The notes under the pieces are model-generated. The model was not told where the DNA came from. It ran no database searches and saw only the letters and a program-made list of their open reading frames with translations. A stretch of DNA of 64,000 nucleotides from contig NZ_CP021030.1 in NCBI RefSeq assembly GCF_002117485.1, forward strand, positions 623,001 to 687,000, read 5' to 3'. The DNA is from Rhizobium sp. NXC14. GTDB taxonomy: Bacteria > Pseudomonadota > Alphaproteobacteria > Rhizobiales > Rhizobiaceae. Positions within the stretch are counted from its first letter, which is position 1, and each line of letters starts with the position of its first letter. Positions 18,114 through 26,012 of the stretch are shown in pieces. The position numbers and the translations under genes were made by a program.

Positions 18114-18590
18114 GAAACAGCGGAAGCCGAATGGTGCGTTTCCTGGCGTTGGTCCTGGCGACGTGACGAACCGCAATTGACAAGGCCGAGTGCGCATCCC
18201 AAGATGCAACCGAAACGAAACGGACGGAACGTAAAATAAGCGCTGAGAGAGCCGATTGACCCGTGTTCGCCGCCACGAACTTCCAGCCAACCCCTTAGCT
18301 GAATGGGCCTGTCGGCTCTCTCGCGCTTACGTCTGGCACTGCCTTCTCGCATTCATGGATGTTGAACGCGGAAGATTTACGACACCCAGGTAAGAATTAC
18401 TGCCCCTCAGTATATCTGCCCGTGCATCACCTGTAGTTGAGACATTGATGATATCCGCCTTGTATACCGAAAGTCCCCGTTTCGATATCTCTCATCAACC
18501 GTCTCGCAATTTTTGTAGCTGTTCGCGTTTAAGACGTATATCCCAAGATTTGGGGATCGGGGGCATGGCGGGAGGAGAGGAAGAGTGGGA
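18114..18590. other. 477-nt intergenic stretch
   Basis: No convincing gene is seen here. The AT content rises after about 18360. The stretch contains the long-range inverted repeat at 18238-18328 (listed separately) and, just before the next gene, the strong ribosome binding site GGAGGAGAGG at 18571-18580. A 63-codon reading frame on the - strand (18407-18598) has no ribosome binding site and looks random. Confidence 0.6.
18238..18328. repeat. Long-range inverted repeat, 17 paired bases with one bulge
   Basis: AAGCGC at 18238-18243 and GAGAGAGCCGA at 18245-18255 are complementary to GCGCTT at 18323-18328 and TCGGCTCTCTC at 18312-18322. The single extra base 18244 makes a bulge. The arms enclose 56 nt. 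This could be the closing helix of a structured RNA or a chance repeat; there is no T run right after it. Confidence 0.7.
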
Positions 18591-19295
18591 ATGAACAATG
18601 CCGCGGCAACTCCTTTTCATGCCGGACCGGAGCTGAGCCGAGCGATCAACCGCACCGATTTTTTCCGTCTGCTGAAAGCGGCGGCGCAGCATTACCACTT
18701 CGATAATTTCGCGCTTGCCCGCATTTCCGAGGCTTCGGCTCCATTCGGCGAACGCGATATCGTCATCACCAATGTCGCCGAGCGACGGGTTGGCCTGTTC
18801 ATTGCGACGTTGAGGGAGGCGCTCGGGACCACCCGCGCAAAGAGCGCTCAGTTTCTGGCAACGCCCGTCCATGGCCGGAGCGCGCAGCCGGACACCTATC
18901 CCTCCGATCTGCTTTTCAACGAGTTCCGCAGCGGCGTCTTCCTCTTCATTCCGCTGTTCACGCCCGAAGGGCGGCGATATTGTCTCGTGCTGAGCGGCGA
19001 GCGTGAAGAGCCGGACCAGGGCGAGATTGCCGACATGCTTCTTGATGCCATGCGCATTTTCGACAAGCTCTACGAGGAAATCCTGACGCAGGAAATGTCC
19101 GGGCGGTTGACCCAGCGCGAAGCGGAAATCGTCAAATGGACCAGCGAAGGCAAGACCTCGGCCGAAATCGCCATCATCCTCGGTCTGTCTGAACATACGG
19201 TCAATTCGCATATCACTGCGGCCGCGCGCAAGCTCGACGCCGTGAACCGCGTCCACATGGTGGCGATCGCCCTGAGGAATGGTTTGGTTTCGTGA
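18591..19295 (+). CDS. LuxR family transcriptional regulator
   Basis: The 234-residue protein has an N-terminal domain of the autoinducer-binding type (about 20-160) and a C-terminal LuxR helix-turn-helix (LTQREAEIVKWTSEGKTSAE then LGLSEHTVNSHITAA, about 172-230). The start is ATG 18591, with GTG 18585 also possible; both follow the GGAGGAGAGG site. The ligand-pocket residues typical of acyl-homoserine-lactone receptors are not clearly present, so it may be a solo LuxR without that ligand. It is followed 29 nt later by a receiver gene and lies among orphan signalling genes. It is not one of the VisN/VisR pair further right. Confidence 0.88.
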   Translation: MNNAAATPFHAGPELSRAINRTDFFRLLKAAAQHYHFDNFALARISEASAPFGERDIVITNVAERRVGLFIATLREALGTTRAKSAQFLATPVHGRSAQPDTYPSDLLFNEFRSGVFLFIPLFTPEGRRYCLVLSGEREEPDQGEIADMLLDAMRIFDKLYEEILTQEMSGRLTQREAEIVKWTSEGKTSAEIAIILGLSEHTVNSHITAAARKLDAVNRVHMVAIALRNGLVS

Positions 19296-19324
19296 AAATC
19301 GGCTTCGGGACTGGGGAAATTGAA

Positions 19325-19762
19325 ATGATCACCAAAACGGTCCGGCAGAACGCCGTCAAGGTTCTCTTCGTCGACGACGAGTTCATCGAATTCCGCGCGC
19401 TCAAAAAGAAGATCGCCGATCTCTCCGAGCCGGCGGTCGAAATCGAATATTCGCCGTCGATCGGAGACGCATTGGAAAAGATCCGCGCGGCGCGCTTCGA
19501 TCTCATCCTGCTCGACAATCGCCTTCTGCCCAATGCCGATTTCCGCGAGACGGTGCCGGAGCTGCGCGGCATCGGCTATACCGGCCCGATCGGCGTCGTC
19601 TCGACCGACATATCGGGCGGCTATTTCCAGGAATTTCCGGATTACGGCGTCGACTTTCGCATCGGCAAGGACGAAATCGACGTCCAGACGCTGCAGTACA
19701 TCATCCGCGAATATGTGCACTACGATGTGCCGGATTTCTGGAAGGACGATTACAGCATTTGA
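19325..19762 (+). CDS. Atypical single-domain response regulator
   Basis: The 145-residue receiver has DDEF in place of the usual acidic pair, Asp64 in LILLDNRLLPN, Ser in GVVSTDISGG and an acidic tail ending VPDFWKDDYSI. I chose ATG 19325 with GGGGAA upstream; a GTG at 19292 overlaps the stop of the LuxR gene by 4 nt and is an alternative. The conserved lysine is only weakly recognisable (RIGKDEID), so the phosphorylation response may be unusual. It is co-transcribed with the LuxR gene and converges with the histidine kinase at 19887. Confidence 0.82.
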   Translation: MITKTVRQNAVKVLFVDDEFIEFRALKKKIADLSEPAVEIEYSPSIGDALEKIRAARFDLILLDNRLLPNADFRETVPELRGIGYTGPIGVVSTDISGGYFQEFPDYGVDFRIGKDEIDVQTLQYIIREYVHYDVPDFWKDDYSI

Positions 19763-19886
19763 GCCGCGCAAAACAGCGCGAAGGCTTTGCGGTAGCGACA
19801 TGCGCAAAGGAAGCACGTCCGCCGAATGTGAGATCGCGGTGCGCTTCAAGCACGGCAAACGAGGCTGAGCGATTGCAATATGTGCC

Positions 19887-20603
19887 TCAGCCGGCAGGAA
19901 GGCGGATGGTGAAGTGGCTGCCGTTTTCGTCGGAATGCTCGAGACGGATATCGCCGCCAAGCACCTTCAGAAGTTCCTGCGCCGTCGTCAGGCCGAGGCC
20001 GGCGCCAGGGGCTGCCCCCGCCTTCGGTAATTTCCAGAACGGCTCGAAGATCCGCTCTCGATAAGCGGGATCGATGCCAGTGCCGTTATCGGAAATCCGG
20101 ATGGCCCAGTTCGCCCGCTCTTGCTCCGCCGTCACGGCCACATGCGGCGGCGATGAGCTCCGATAGGTGAGGGCGTTGGACATGAGCTGCCTGAGCACCA
20201 AGCCGAACAGCGCCGGGTCGGTGCGGATGGAGGGGAGGTCCCGACTGGCGAACGTCGCGTCGAGAGCCCCCGTCTCCTCGATGAGTTCGCTCCAAATTTT
20301 TTCGGCCAAGACCTTCAGGTCGACCTGTTCCAGCGTCACCTGCGGTGCGCCACCGGCAAGGCTCATCAGTGCCTTGGTGAGACGCTGGGCCGCCTGCACC
20401 TTTTCCAGGATCATCTTGAGGCTCTGAAGCTGCTCGCTGTCGAGTGTCTCCTCAAGATCGTCGAGCAGCAGCTCGGCATACATGGCGATATGGCGCAGCG
20501 GCGATTGCAGGTCGTGCGAGGCGATTGCAAGAAAGCGCTTAATGCGTTCTTCGTTGTCGCCGGCAATATTGGTTTCAAGCGGTTTCGTCGGGTTGGGTGA
20601 CAT
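19887..20603 (-). CDS. Soluble histidine kinase core (HisKA-HATPase)
   Basis: The 238-residue protein consists almost only of the kinase core: His30 in AIASHDLQSPLRHIA, then ATP-lid motifs SDNGTGIDP and GAGLGLTTAQEL. It has no sensor domain and no membrane segment, so it must take its signal from a partner. A short N-terminal region of about 20 residues (MSPNPTKPLETNIAGDN) precedes HisKA. It is convergent with the LuxR-receiver pair (gap 124 nt). The upstream region 20604-20713 should hold its promoter. Confidence 0.9.
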   Translation of the reverse strand: MSPNPTKPLETNIAGDNEERIKRFLAIASHDLQSPLRHIAMYAELLLDDLEETLDSEQLQSLKMILEKVQAAQRLTKALMSLAGGAPQVTLEQVDLKVLAEKIWSELIEETGALDATFASRDLPSIRTDPALFGLVLRQLMSNALTYRSSSPPHVAVTAEQERANWAIRISDNGTGIDPAYRERIFEPFWKLPKAGAAPGAGLGLTTAQELLKVLGGDIRLEHSDENGSHFTIRLPAG

Positions 20604-20713
20604 CGCGCGGTTTCCCCGATCTCTGATGCATCGTCGCGCTCTCTTTTTCAGCTGCGCGATGGACGCTGTAATAGCTTGAATTGCTGCATAATTTTATCCT
20701 GGCAATAGGCAAC

Positions 20714-20752
20714 AATAAAAAGAGAGCGCCGGCTCTGCAACCGGCGCCCTCT
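20714..20752 (-). terminator. Rho-independent terminator of secDF
   Basis: Read on the - strand, a 12-bp stem (AGAGGGCGCCGG pairing with CCGGCGCTCTCT, one G-U pair) with an 8-nt loop is followed by TTTTTATT. It begins 25 nt after the secDF stop codon. Confidence 0.9.
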
Positions 20753-20777
20753 TCAAGGATACGTTAACAACCCGTTT

Positions 20778-23327
20778 TCAGCTCGCCGACTTGCGCGAGC
20801 GACCCTCTTCCGGCGGGATGATTTGGGCTGCCGCATCGGTCGCCGTTGCCGCCTTGGCGTGGCGGCGGCGCCAGTCGCCGAGGAACAGCAGGATCGGTGC
20901 GGCAATGAAGATCGACGAGGCGCCGGCCACAAGAATGCCGAAGACCATCGGGATCGCAAAGCTGGAGACGGCGCTGCCGCCCCAGATCGCCATCGGCACC
21001 AGGGCGAGGAAGGCCGTCGCATTGGTGTAGAGGCTTCGCGCAAGAGTTTCGTTGATCGACTTGTCGATAATCTCGCGCAACGGCATCGACTTGTAGAGCC
21101 GCATGTTTTCGCGCATGCGGTCGTAAACAACGACCTTGTCGTTCACCGAATAGCCGACGAGCGTCAGGATGGCTGCGATGGCCGTGAGGTTGAAGTCGAG
21201 ACCGGTGATTGCGAAGAAGCCGATTGCCTTGGTGACGTCGAGCACCAGCGTAACGATGGCGCCGACGGCAAACGGCCATTCGAACCGCGCCCAGATATAG
21301 AGCAGCATCGCGATGCTGGCGATCACGACCGACAGGATGCCGGCCGAGGCAAGCTCGCCGCTGACCTTCGGACCGATGACGTCGGTGCCTTCGACGGTAG
21401 CGCTAGGATCGATCTTGGCGACTTCGGCCTTCAGCTTGGTCACCGCCGCCGTCTGTGCCTCTTCGCCGCCTTCCTGCCGCTGCGCGCGAACGAGAATGCT
21501 GTTGTTGTCGCCGAAGGTCTGCAGCGTGATTTCGCCGAGGCCGAGACTATCGAGACCCTCGCGGAACTTTGCCAGATCGGCCGCCTCTTTCGTCTTGACC
21601 GACATCTGGATGCCGCCGCGGAAATCGACGCCGTAGTTGAGGCCGGGATGGATGAAGAGCACGACCGATGCGATCGAAAGCAGCGCCGAAACGGTGACGC
21701 CGAAGAAGCGCGCCTTCATGAACTGGATGTGCTTGTCATACGGGCTGAACGGGATCAACGGCCGGATGTTCAGCACCTTGAACTTGCGGCGGCGGGTAAT
21801 CTCGATCATCGCGACGCGAACGAACGCGACGGAGGTGAACATCGAGATGATCAGGCCAAGCGCCATGGTCACCGCAAAGCCTCGAACCGGCCCGGAACCG
21901 AACCAGAACAGGATCGCCGCAGCGATCAGGGCAGTCATGTTGCCGTCGATAATGGTCGAATAGGCTCGGTTGAAGCCTGTATCGATAGCGGCAAAGGCAC
22001 CCTTGCCCTTGCGGGTCTCTTCGCGAATACGTTCATTGATAAGGACGTTCGCATCGACCGCAAGGCCGATGCCGAGAACGACGCCTGCAATGCCGGGCAG
22101 TGTCAGCGTCGCGCCGACCAGCGTGAGCGCCGAGAAGGTCAGGATCGTGTGGATCAGCAGCGCCACGTTCGCCAGGATGCCCCAGGTGCCGTAGAGCACG
22201 AAGATGAAGGCTGCAACAAGGGCGAAACCGACGATGCCGGAATAGATGCCCATCTTGATGGCGTCGGCGCCGAGATCGGCGCCGACCGTGCGCTCCTCGA
22301 TAACGGTCAGCTTGGCGGGCAGGGCGCCGGCGCGCAGCATGGCGGCAAGCGTCGTGGCGCTGTCTGCCGAGAAGTTGCCGGAGATCTGGCCGGAGCCGCC
22401 GGTGATCGGCTCGCGGATAACGGGGGCGCTCAGCACCTTGTTGTCGAGGACGATGGCAAAGGGATTGCCGACATTCTGGCGGGTGATCTCTGCAAAGCGG
22501 GTGGCGCCGGCGCTGTCGAAGCGGAAGCTGACGATGGGCTCGCGCGTGTTAGGATCGAAGCTGACGCGGGCATCCGATAGGCGGTCGCCCGATATTTCGA
22601 CACGGTCGAGAACCGGATAGGATCTGCCTTCGTCGTCCTGCAGCATGGTGACGCCGGGGCCGGGCTGATTGTTCGGCGCCAGCATATGGAAGGACATCTT
22701 TGCCGTGGAGCCGAGAAGTTCGCGCAGGCGCGACGGATCTTGCGCCCCGGGAAGCTGGACGAGCACGCGGTTGCCGCCGATGCGCTGGATGGTCGGCTCG
22801 GAGACGCCGACCTGGTCGACACGCTGGCGGATGACTTCAAGGCTCTGCTGGACGGCGTTGTCGACATTGGCGGAGATGCCGGCCGGCGAGAAGCCGACGG
22901 TGATGGTCGCTCCGTTTGCGGTGACGTTGAGATCCGCCTGACCGGCGCTGAGGCCGGTGCTGATCGGGTTGGCAAGCGTCTTAAGATCGGTGACTGCCGC
23001 GTCGCTCTGCGCGGCATCGGCGAGCGTCACGACGATCTGGTTCTGGCTGCGCACGACGGCCTTGGGCTGGATGCCCTTTTCGCGCAGGACGCGGCGGGCG
23101 TCCTGCAGCAGCGATTGCAGCCGCTCCTTGGTCAGATCGGCTTCGTCGACCTCCAGAACGAGGTGCGAACCGCCGCGAAGGTCAAGGCCGAGCGACACCT
23201 GCTCATGCGGCAGCCAGGCCGGAATTCGCTGGAGCACGGATTGCGGCAGGGCGTTCGGCAGGGCGATCAATAGCCCGATCACGATGATCACCGTATAGGT
23301 GAACACCAGCCATGGTGAATTACGCAT
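20778..23327 (-). CDS. secDF: Fused protein-export membrane protein SecD-SecF
   Basis: The 849-residue membrane protein fuses SecD and SecF, which together use the proton gradient to pull secreted proteins across the inner membrane on the outer side of SecYEG. The SecD part starts with one membrane segment, then motif D1 (VSLGLDLRGGSHLVLE), a large periplasmic P1 region and a six-segment core with GIGLAVDANVLINERIREE. The SecF part begins near residue 545 with a second GVDFRGGIQM motif and ends with SVNDKVVVYDRMREN. ATG 23327 is preceded by AAGGAAT and the family start; the longer frame to 23618 is non-homologous. A strong terminator follows. Confidence 0.96.
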   Translation of the reverse strand: MRNSPWLVFTYTVIIVIGLLIALPNALPQSVLQRIPAWLPHEQVSLGLDLRGGSHLVLEVDEADLTKERLQSLLQDARRVLREKGIQPKAVVRSQNQIVVTLADAAQSDAAVTDLKTLANPISTGLSAGQADLNVTANGATITVGFSPAGISANVDNAVQQSLEVIRQRVDQVGVSEPTIQRIGGNRVLVQLPGAQDPSRLRELLGSTAKMSFHMLAPNNQPGPGVTMLQDDEGRSYPVLDRVEISGDRLSDARVSFDPNTREPIVSFRFDSAGATRFAEITRQNVGNPFAIVLDNKVLSAPVIREPITGGSGQISGNFSADSATTLAAMLRAGALPAKLTVIEERTVGADLGADAIKMGIYSGIVGFALVAAFIFVLYGTWGILANVALLIHTILTFSALTLVGATLTLPGIAGVVLGIGLAVDANVLINERIREETRKGKGAFAAIDTGFNRAYSTIIDGNMTALIAAAILFWFGSGPVRGFAVTMALGLIISMFTSVAFVRVAMIEITRRRKFKVLNIRPLIPFSPYDKHIQFMKARFFGVTVSALLSIASVVLFIHPGLNYGVDFRGGIQMSVKTKEAADLAKFREGLDSLGLGEITLQTFGDNNSILVRAQRQEGGEEAQTAAVTKLKAEVAKIDPSATVEGTDVIGPKVSGELASAGILSVVIASIAMLLYIWARFEWPFAVGAIVTLVLDVTKAIGFFAITGLDFNLTAIAAILTLVGYSVNDKVVVYDRMRENMRLYKSMPLREIIDKSINETLARSLYTNATAFLALVPMAIWGGSAVSSFAIPMVFGILVAGASSIFIAAPILLFLGDWRRRHAKAATATDAAAQIIPPEEGRSRKSAS

Positions 23328-23412
23328 GTTGTATTCCTTAGATAATCGAGGGCCGGCGCCCGGGCGCTGGCGGCATGTCGTCAATGGTCGGATGCGCCGC
23401 TCGGCGCAGGCC

Positions 23413-23832
23413 TCAGGCGATGATCGGGGGCGCGCGCGCCTGATGGGTCCTGGAAACTGCCTGATGAAGCGGAGGCTCGAATGCCGCAAGAGGAGCGGCC
23501 ATGTCCCAGCCGGTAAAGTCGACAGCAGGGGCGGCGGCAAGGGCCGGCGGTCCGGCGTCGTAGGCGGTCTGTTTCGGCGCAAGCCTGCGCTCGGCGGCAA
23601 GCACGCCGCGCACGGCATCGCGCGCGCTCAGTTGCGGCGGCTGCGGATCGCGGCCGGAAGAGGAAAGCGTATTGACGGCGGTCGCCGGCGCAATGATGAG
23701 ATTGCCGCCGAAAAGCAGGCCGATATAGGCAAGAATGGCAAAGAGGAGGGAAAAGGCGATACGGCTCGTCAGACGGTGCTGGTCCAGCTCCATCTCCTCC
23801 GTCCCGGCGATGTCACTCCCGTATCGGCTCAA
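23413..23832 (-). CDS. Predicted single-pass membrane protein, unknown
   Basis: I do not recognise this protein (up to 139 residues). It has a short polar start, one hydrophobic segment (IAFSLLFAILAYIGLLFGG) and a Pro/Ala-rich tail. The start is doubtful: the frame opens with a TTG at 23832, while the first ATG (23793) has GGAGGAG too close in front of it. It lies 15 nt after the end of the Kef antiporter gene and 85 nt before secDF, all on the same strand, so it could be an operon member. A long antisense frame covers the same stretch, so this call is only moderate. Confidence 0.45.
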   Translation of the reverse strand: MSRYGSDIAGTEEMELDQHRLTSRIAFSLLFAILAYIGLLFGGNLIIAPATAVNTLSSSGRDPQPPQLSARDAVRGVLAAERRLAPKQTAYDAGPPALAAAPAVDFTGWDMAAPLAAFEPPLHQAVSRTHQARAPPIIA

Positions 23833-23847
23833 AAGCGCGCCAATCTC

Positions 23848-25668
23848 TCATTGTCGTTCCGGCGGAGCAGTGCCCGTCGGGATGATTGTAGCAGGCTCCT
23901 GCCTGTCTTCATAGGAAACACTCTCATGATGCACTTGAGCGAGCCGGTCAACCATGCCAAGGGCGATTTCGCGTTCGCCCATGATGACGGTGTCGGCGCC
24001 GTATTGTTTCAACTCGTCGACCTCGGCGTCGGAATGGGCGCGGGCGACGATAAGGATCGAGGGATTGACGCTGCGCGCCTGCTCGGCGATGCGGCAGGCC
24101 TCGAAGGCGTTCGGGATGGCGATGGCGAGGCTGCGTGCAGACGAAAGATTGGCGAGATCGAGCGTTTCCCGCGCCACTGCATTGCCCATGTAGGCTTCGA
24201 TCCCCTGCGCTTTCAATTCGCCTATGCGCTTGTCGGAATCCTCGATAACGAGGAAGGGCGTGCCTGACGATTTGAGATTCTGTCCGACGATCCTGCCGAC
24301 TCGGCCGTAACCGATGAGGATTGCGTGGCCGGTAAGCGCGGTCGGACGCACGTCGTCGTCCTCGGGCGGCGCCTGTTCCTGAACGGCACCCACATCGGCG
24401 GCGGAAGCCGGCTCGGCCACGGTTTCCTCGCGCCTTGCACCTTCGAGAACAGGCCGCATGCGGTCGCAGAGGAAGAACAGCAGTGGATTGACGATGATCG
24501 AGATAATGGCGCCGGCAAGGATCAGGTCGCGGCCCTCCTCCGGCAACAGCCCGAGCTCGACGCCGAGAGCGGCGAGAATGAAGGAGAACTCGCCAATCTG
24601 ACCGAGGCTTGCCGAAATCGTCAGCGCCGTGCCGGGCGGCTTCTTGAAGGCGAGCACGATCAGAAAGGCGGCGACGGATTTGCCGATGACGATGATGAAG
24701 ACGGTGGCGAGGATCGGCAGCGGTCTGTCGATCAGGATGTTCGGATCGAACAGCATGCCGACCGAGACGAAGAAGAGCACGGCGAAGGCGTCGCGCAGCG
24801 GCAGGCTTTCCTGGGCTGCGCGGTGGCTGAGCTCGCTTTCGGCAAGCACCATGCCGGCAAAGAAGGCGCCAAGCGCCAGGGACACGCCGAAGAGTTTGGC
24901 CGCGCCGAAGGCGACGCCGAGGGCGATGGCCAACACACCGAGCCGGAAGAGCTCGCGCGAGCCGGCATGGGCAATGCGATGCATCGTCCAGGGAATGAGC
25001 TTGCGGCCGAAGACGAGCATCAGAGCCACGAAGAGTGCTACCTTGACCAGCGTCATGGCGATCATGCCGCCGATGCCGAGATCGAGGCCGAACAGGCTGT
25101 TCAGCCCCGCCGACAGCGGCTCGACGGGACCATGGCCGTCGCCGCCGATGCTGGCTGCAGCCGGGATCAGCACCAGCGCCAGCACCATGGCGAGGTCTTC
25201 GACGATCAGCCAGCCGACGGCGATCCTGCCGCGCTCCGTCTCTATGAGCCGGCGCTCCTGCAGAGCCTTGAGGAGCACGACGGTAGAGGCAACTGAAAGC
25301 GCCAGGCCGAAAACCAGGCTGCCGCCGGTCGGCCAGCCCATCAATGCACCGAGGCCCCAGCCGAGCAAGGTGGCAAAACCGATCTGCACGACCGCGCCAG
25401 GCAGCGCGATGCCGCGCACCGAGAGCAGGTCCTTGAGGGAGAAATGCAGCCCGACGCCGAACATCAGCAGGATGACGCCGATTTCGGCAAGCTCCGGCGC
25501 GAGGCTCTGATCGGCCACGTAACCCGGAGTATGTGGCCCCACCAGCACACCGGCGATCAGATAGCCGACGAGCGGCGGCATGCGCAGCCGATGAGCAAGC
25601 GCGCCGAAGATGAAAGCCAGCACCAGGCCGCCGACGATTGTCGAAATCAAGGGCGTATCGTGCGGCAT
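23848..25668 (-). CDS. CPA2-family cation/proton antiporter (Kef/YbaL type)
   Basis: The 606-residue protein has about twelve membrane segments forming the Na+/H+ exchanger fold (PPLVGYLIAGVLVGP near 30, LAEIGVILLMFGVGLHFS near 60, ALGAFFAGMVLAESELSH near 265). A cytoplasmic RCK_N/TrkA-N domain follows, with NAD(H)-binding loop ILIGYGRVGRIVG near 440. Such proteins release K+ in exchange for H+ under electrophile or pH stress. ATG 25668 has GGGAGAA upstream; the ORF continues further but without family likeness. It is divergent from the XRE regulator at 25747 with an AT-rich 78-nt gap between them. No gene for a KefF/KefG-type partner is seen. Confidence 0.93.
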   Translation of the reverse strand: MPHDTPLISTIVGGLVLAFIFGALAHRLRMPPLVGYLIAGVLVGPHTPGYVADQSLAPELAEIGVILLMFGVGLHFSLKDLLSVRGIALPGAVVQIGFATLLGWGLGALMGWPTGGSLVFGLALSVASTVVLLKALQERRLIETERGRIAVGWLIVEDLAMVLALVLIPAAASIGGDGHGPVEPLSAGLNSLFGLDLGIGGMIAMTLVKVALFVALMLVFGRKLIPWTMHRIAHAGSRELFRLGVLAIALGVAFGAAKLFGVSLALGAFFAGMVLAESELSHRAAQESLPLRDAFAVLFFVSVGMLFDPNILIDRPLPILATVFIIVIGKSVAAFLIVLAFKKPPGTALTISASLGQIGEFSFILAALGVELGLLPEEGRDLILAGAIISIIVNPLLFFLCDRMRPVLEGARREETVAEPASAADVGAVQEQAPPEDDDVRPTALTGHAILIGYGRVGRIVGQNLKSSGTPFLVIEDSDKRIGELKAQGIEAYMGNAVARETLDLANLSSARSLAIAIPNAFEACRIAEQARSVNPSILIVARAHSDAEVDELKQYGADTVIMGEREIALGMVDRLAQVHHESVSYEDRQEPATIIPTGTAPPERQ

Positions 25669-25746
25669 CGCTTCTCCCGATCTGGAAATTTCGTTCGTAT
25701 TATGACATATATGATCTATATCAACCAATATGGGTACTTTGAGATC

Positions 25747-26007
25747 ATGGGTCAAGGCGCGAGAGAAACAATTCTAACCCCCGCTCTCTGCCGGGCTGCA
25801 CGCGGTCTGCTCGACTGGACCCAGAACGAGCTCGCCGAGAAGGCCGCCGTCTCGCGCAGCACCATCCGCGATTACGAGGGACGCCACCACGATATCCACC
25901 GTGCGACCGAAGCGCAGTTGCGCCTCGCCTTCGAGGAAGGCGGCGTCAGGTTCGTTGAGATAGAAGGCGCCGGCACCGGCCTCTGCCTGCCCAATCGAAC
26001 AGACTGA
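25747..26007 (+). CDS. Small XRE-type helix-turn-helix regulator
   Basis: The 86-residue protein consists of one HTH_3 domain: RAARGLLDWTQNELAEKAAV then SRSTIRDYEGRHHDI, followed by a C-terminal strand segment (GGVRFVEIEGAGTGL) common in rhizobial one-domain XRE regulators. I chose ATG 25747; upstream in-frame ATGs at 25702 and 25711 would add AT-rich-encoded residues without likeness. It is divergent from the Kef antiporter, so it could control that gene and itself from the shared 78-nt region. Its stop lies 5 nt from the end of the convergent glycosyltransferase gene. Confidence 0.85.
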   Translation: MGQGARETILTPALCRAARGLLDWTQNELAEKAAVSRSTIRDYEGRHHDIHRATEAQLRLAFEEGGVRFVEIEGAGTGLCLPNRTD

Positions 26008-26012
26008 AGCCC

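Noticed and set aside
18407..18598. 63-codon - strand frame before the LuxR gene
   Set aside because: It lies over the LuxR ribosome binding site on the other strand and has no start signal.
18591..19295. Assignment of this LuxR protein as VisN or VisR
   Set aside because: The VisN/VisR pair is at 38833-40334 in the expected place after fliF; this gene has a different partner and N-terminal domain.
20823..22580. 585-codon + strand frame opposite secDF
   Set aside because: Antisense of a well-defined SecD/SecF sequence, with no recognisable domain.
24325..25510. Two long + strand frames opposite the Kef antiporter
   Set aside because: Shadows of the membrane protein gene; highly charged low-complexity translations without ribosome binding sites.
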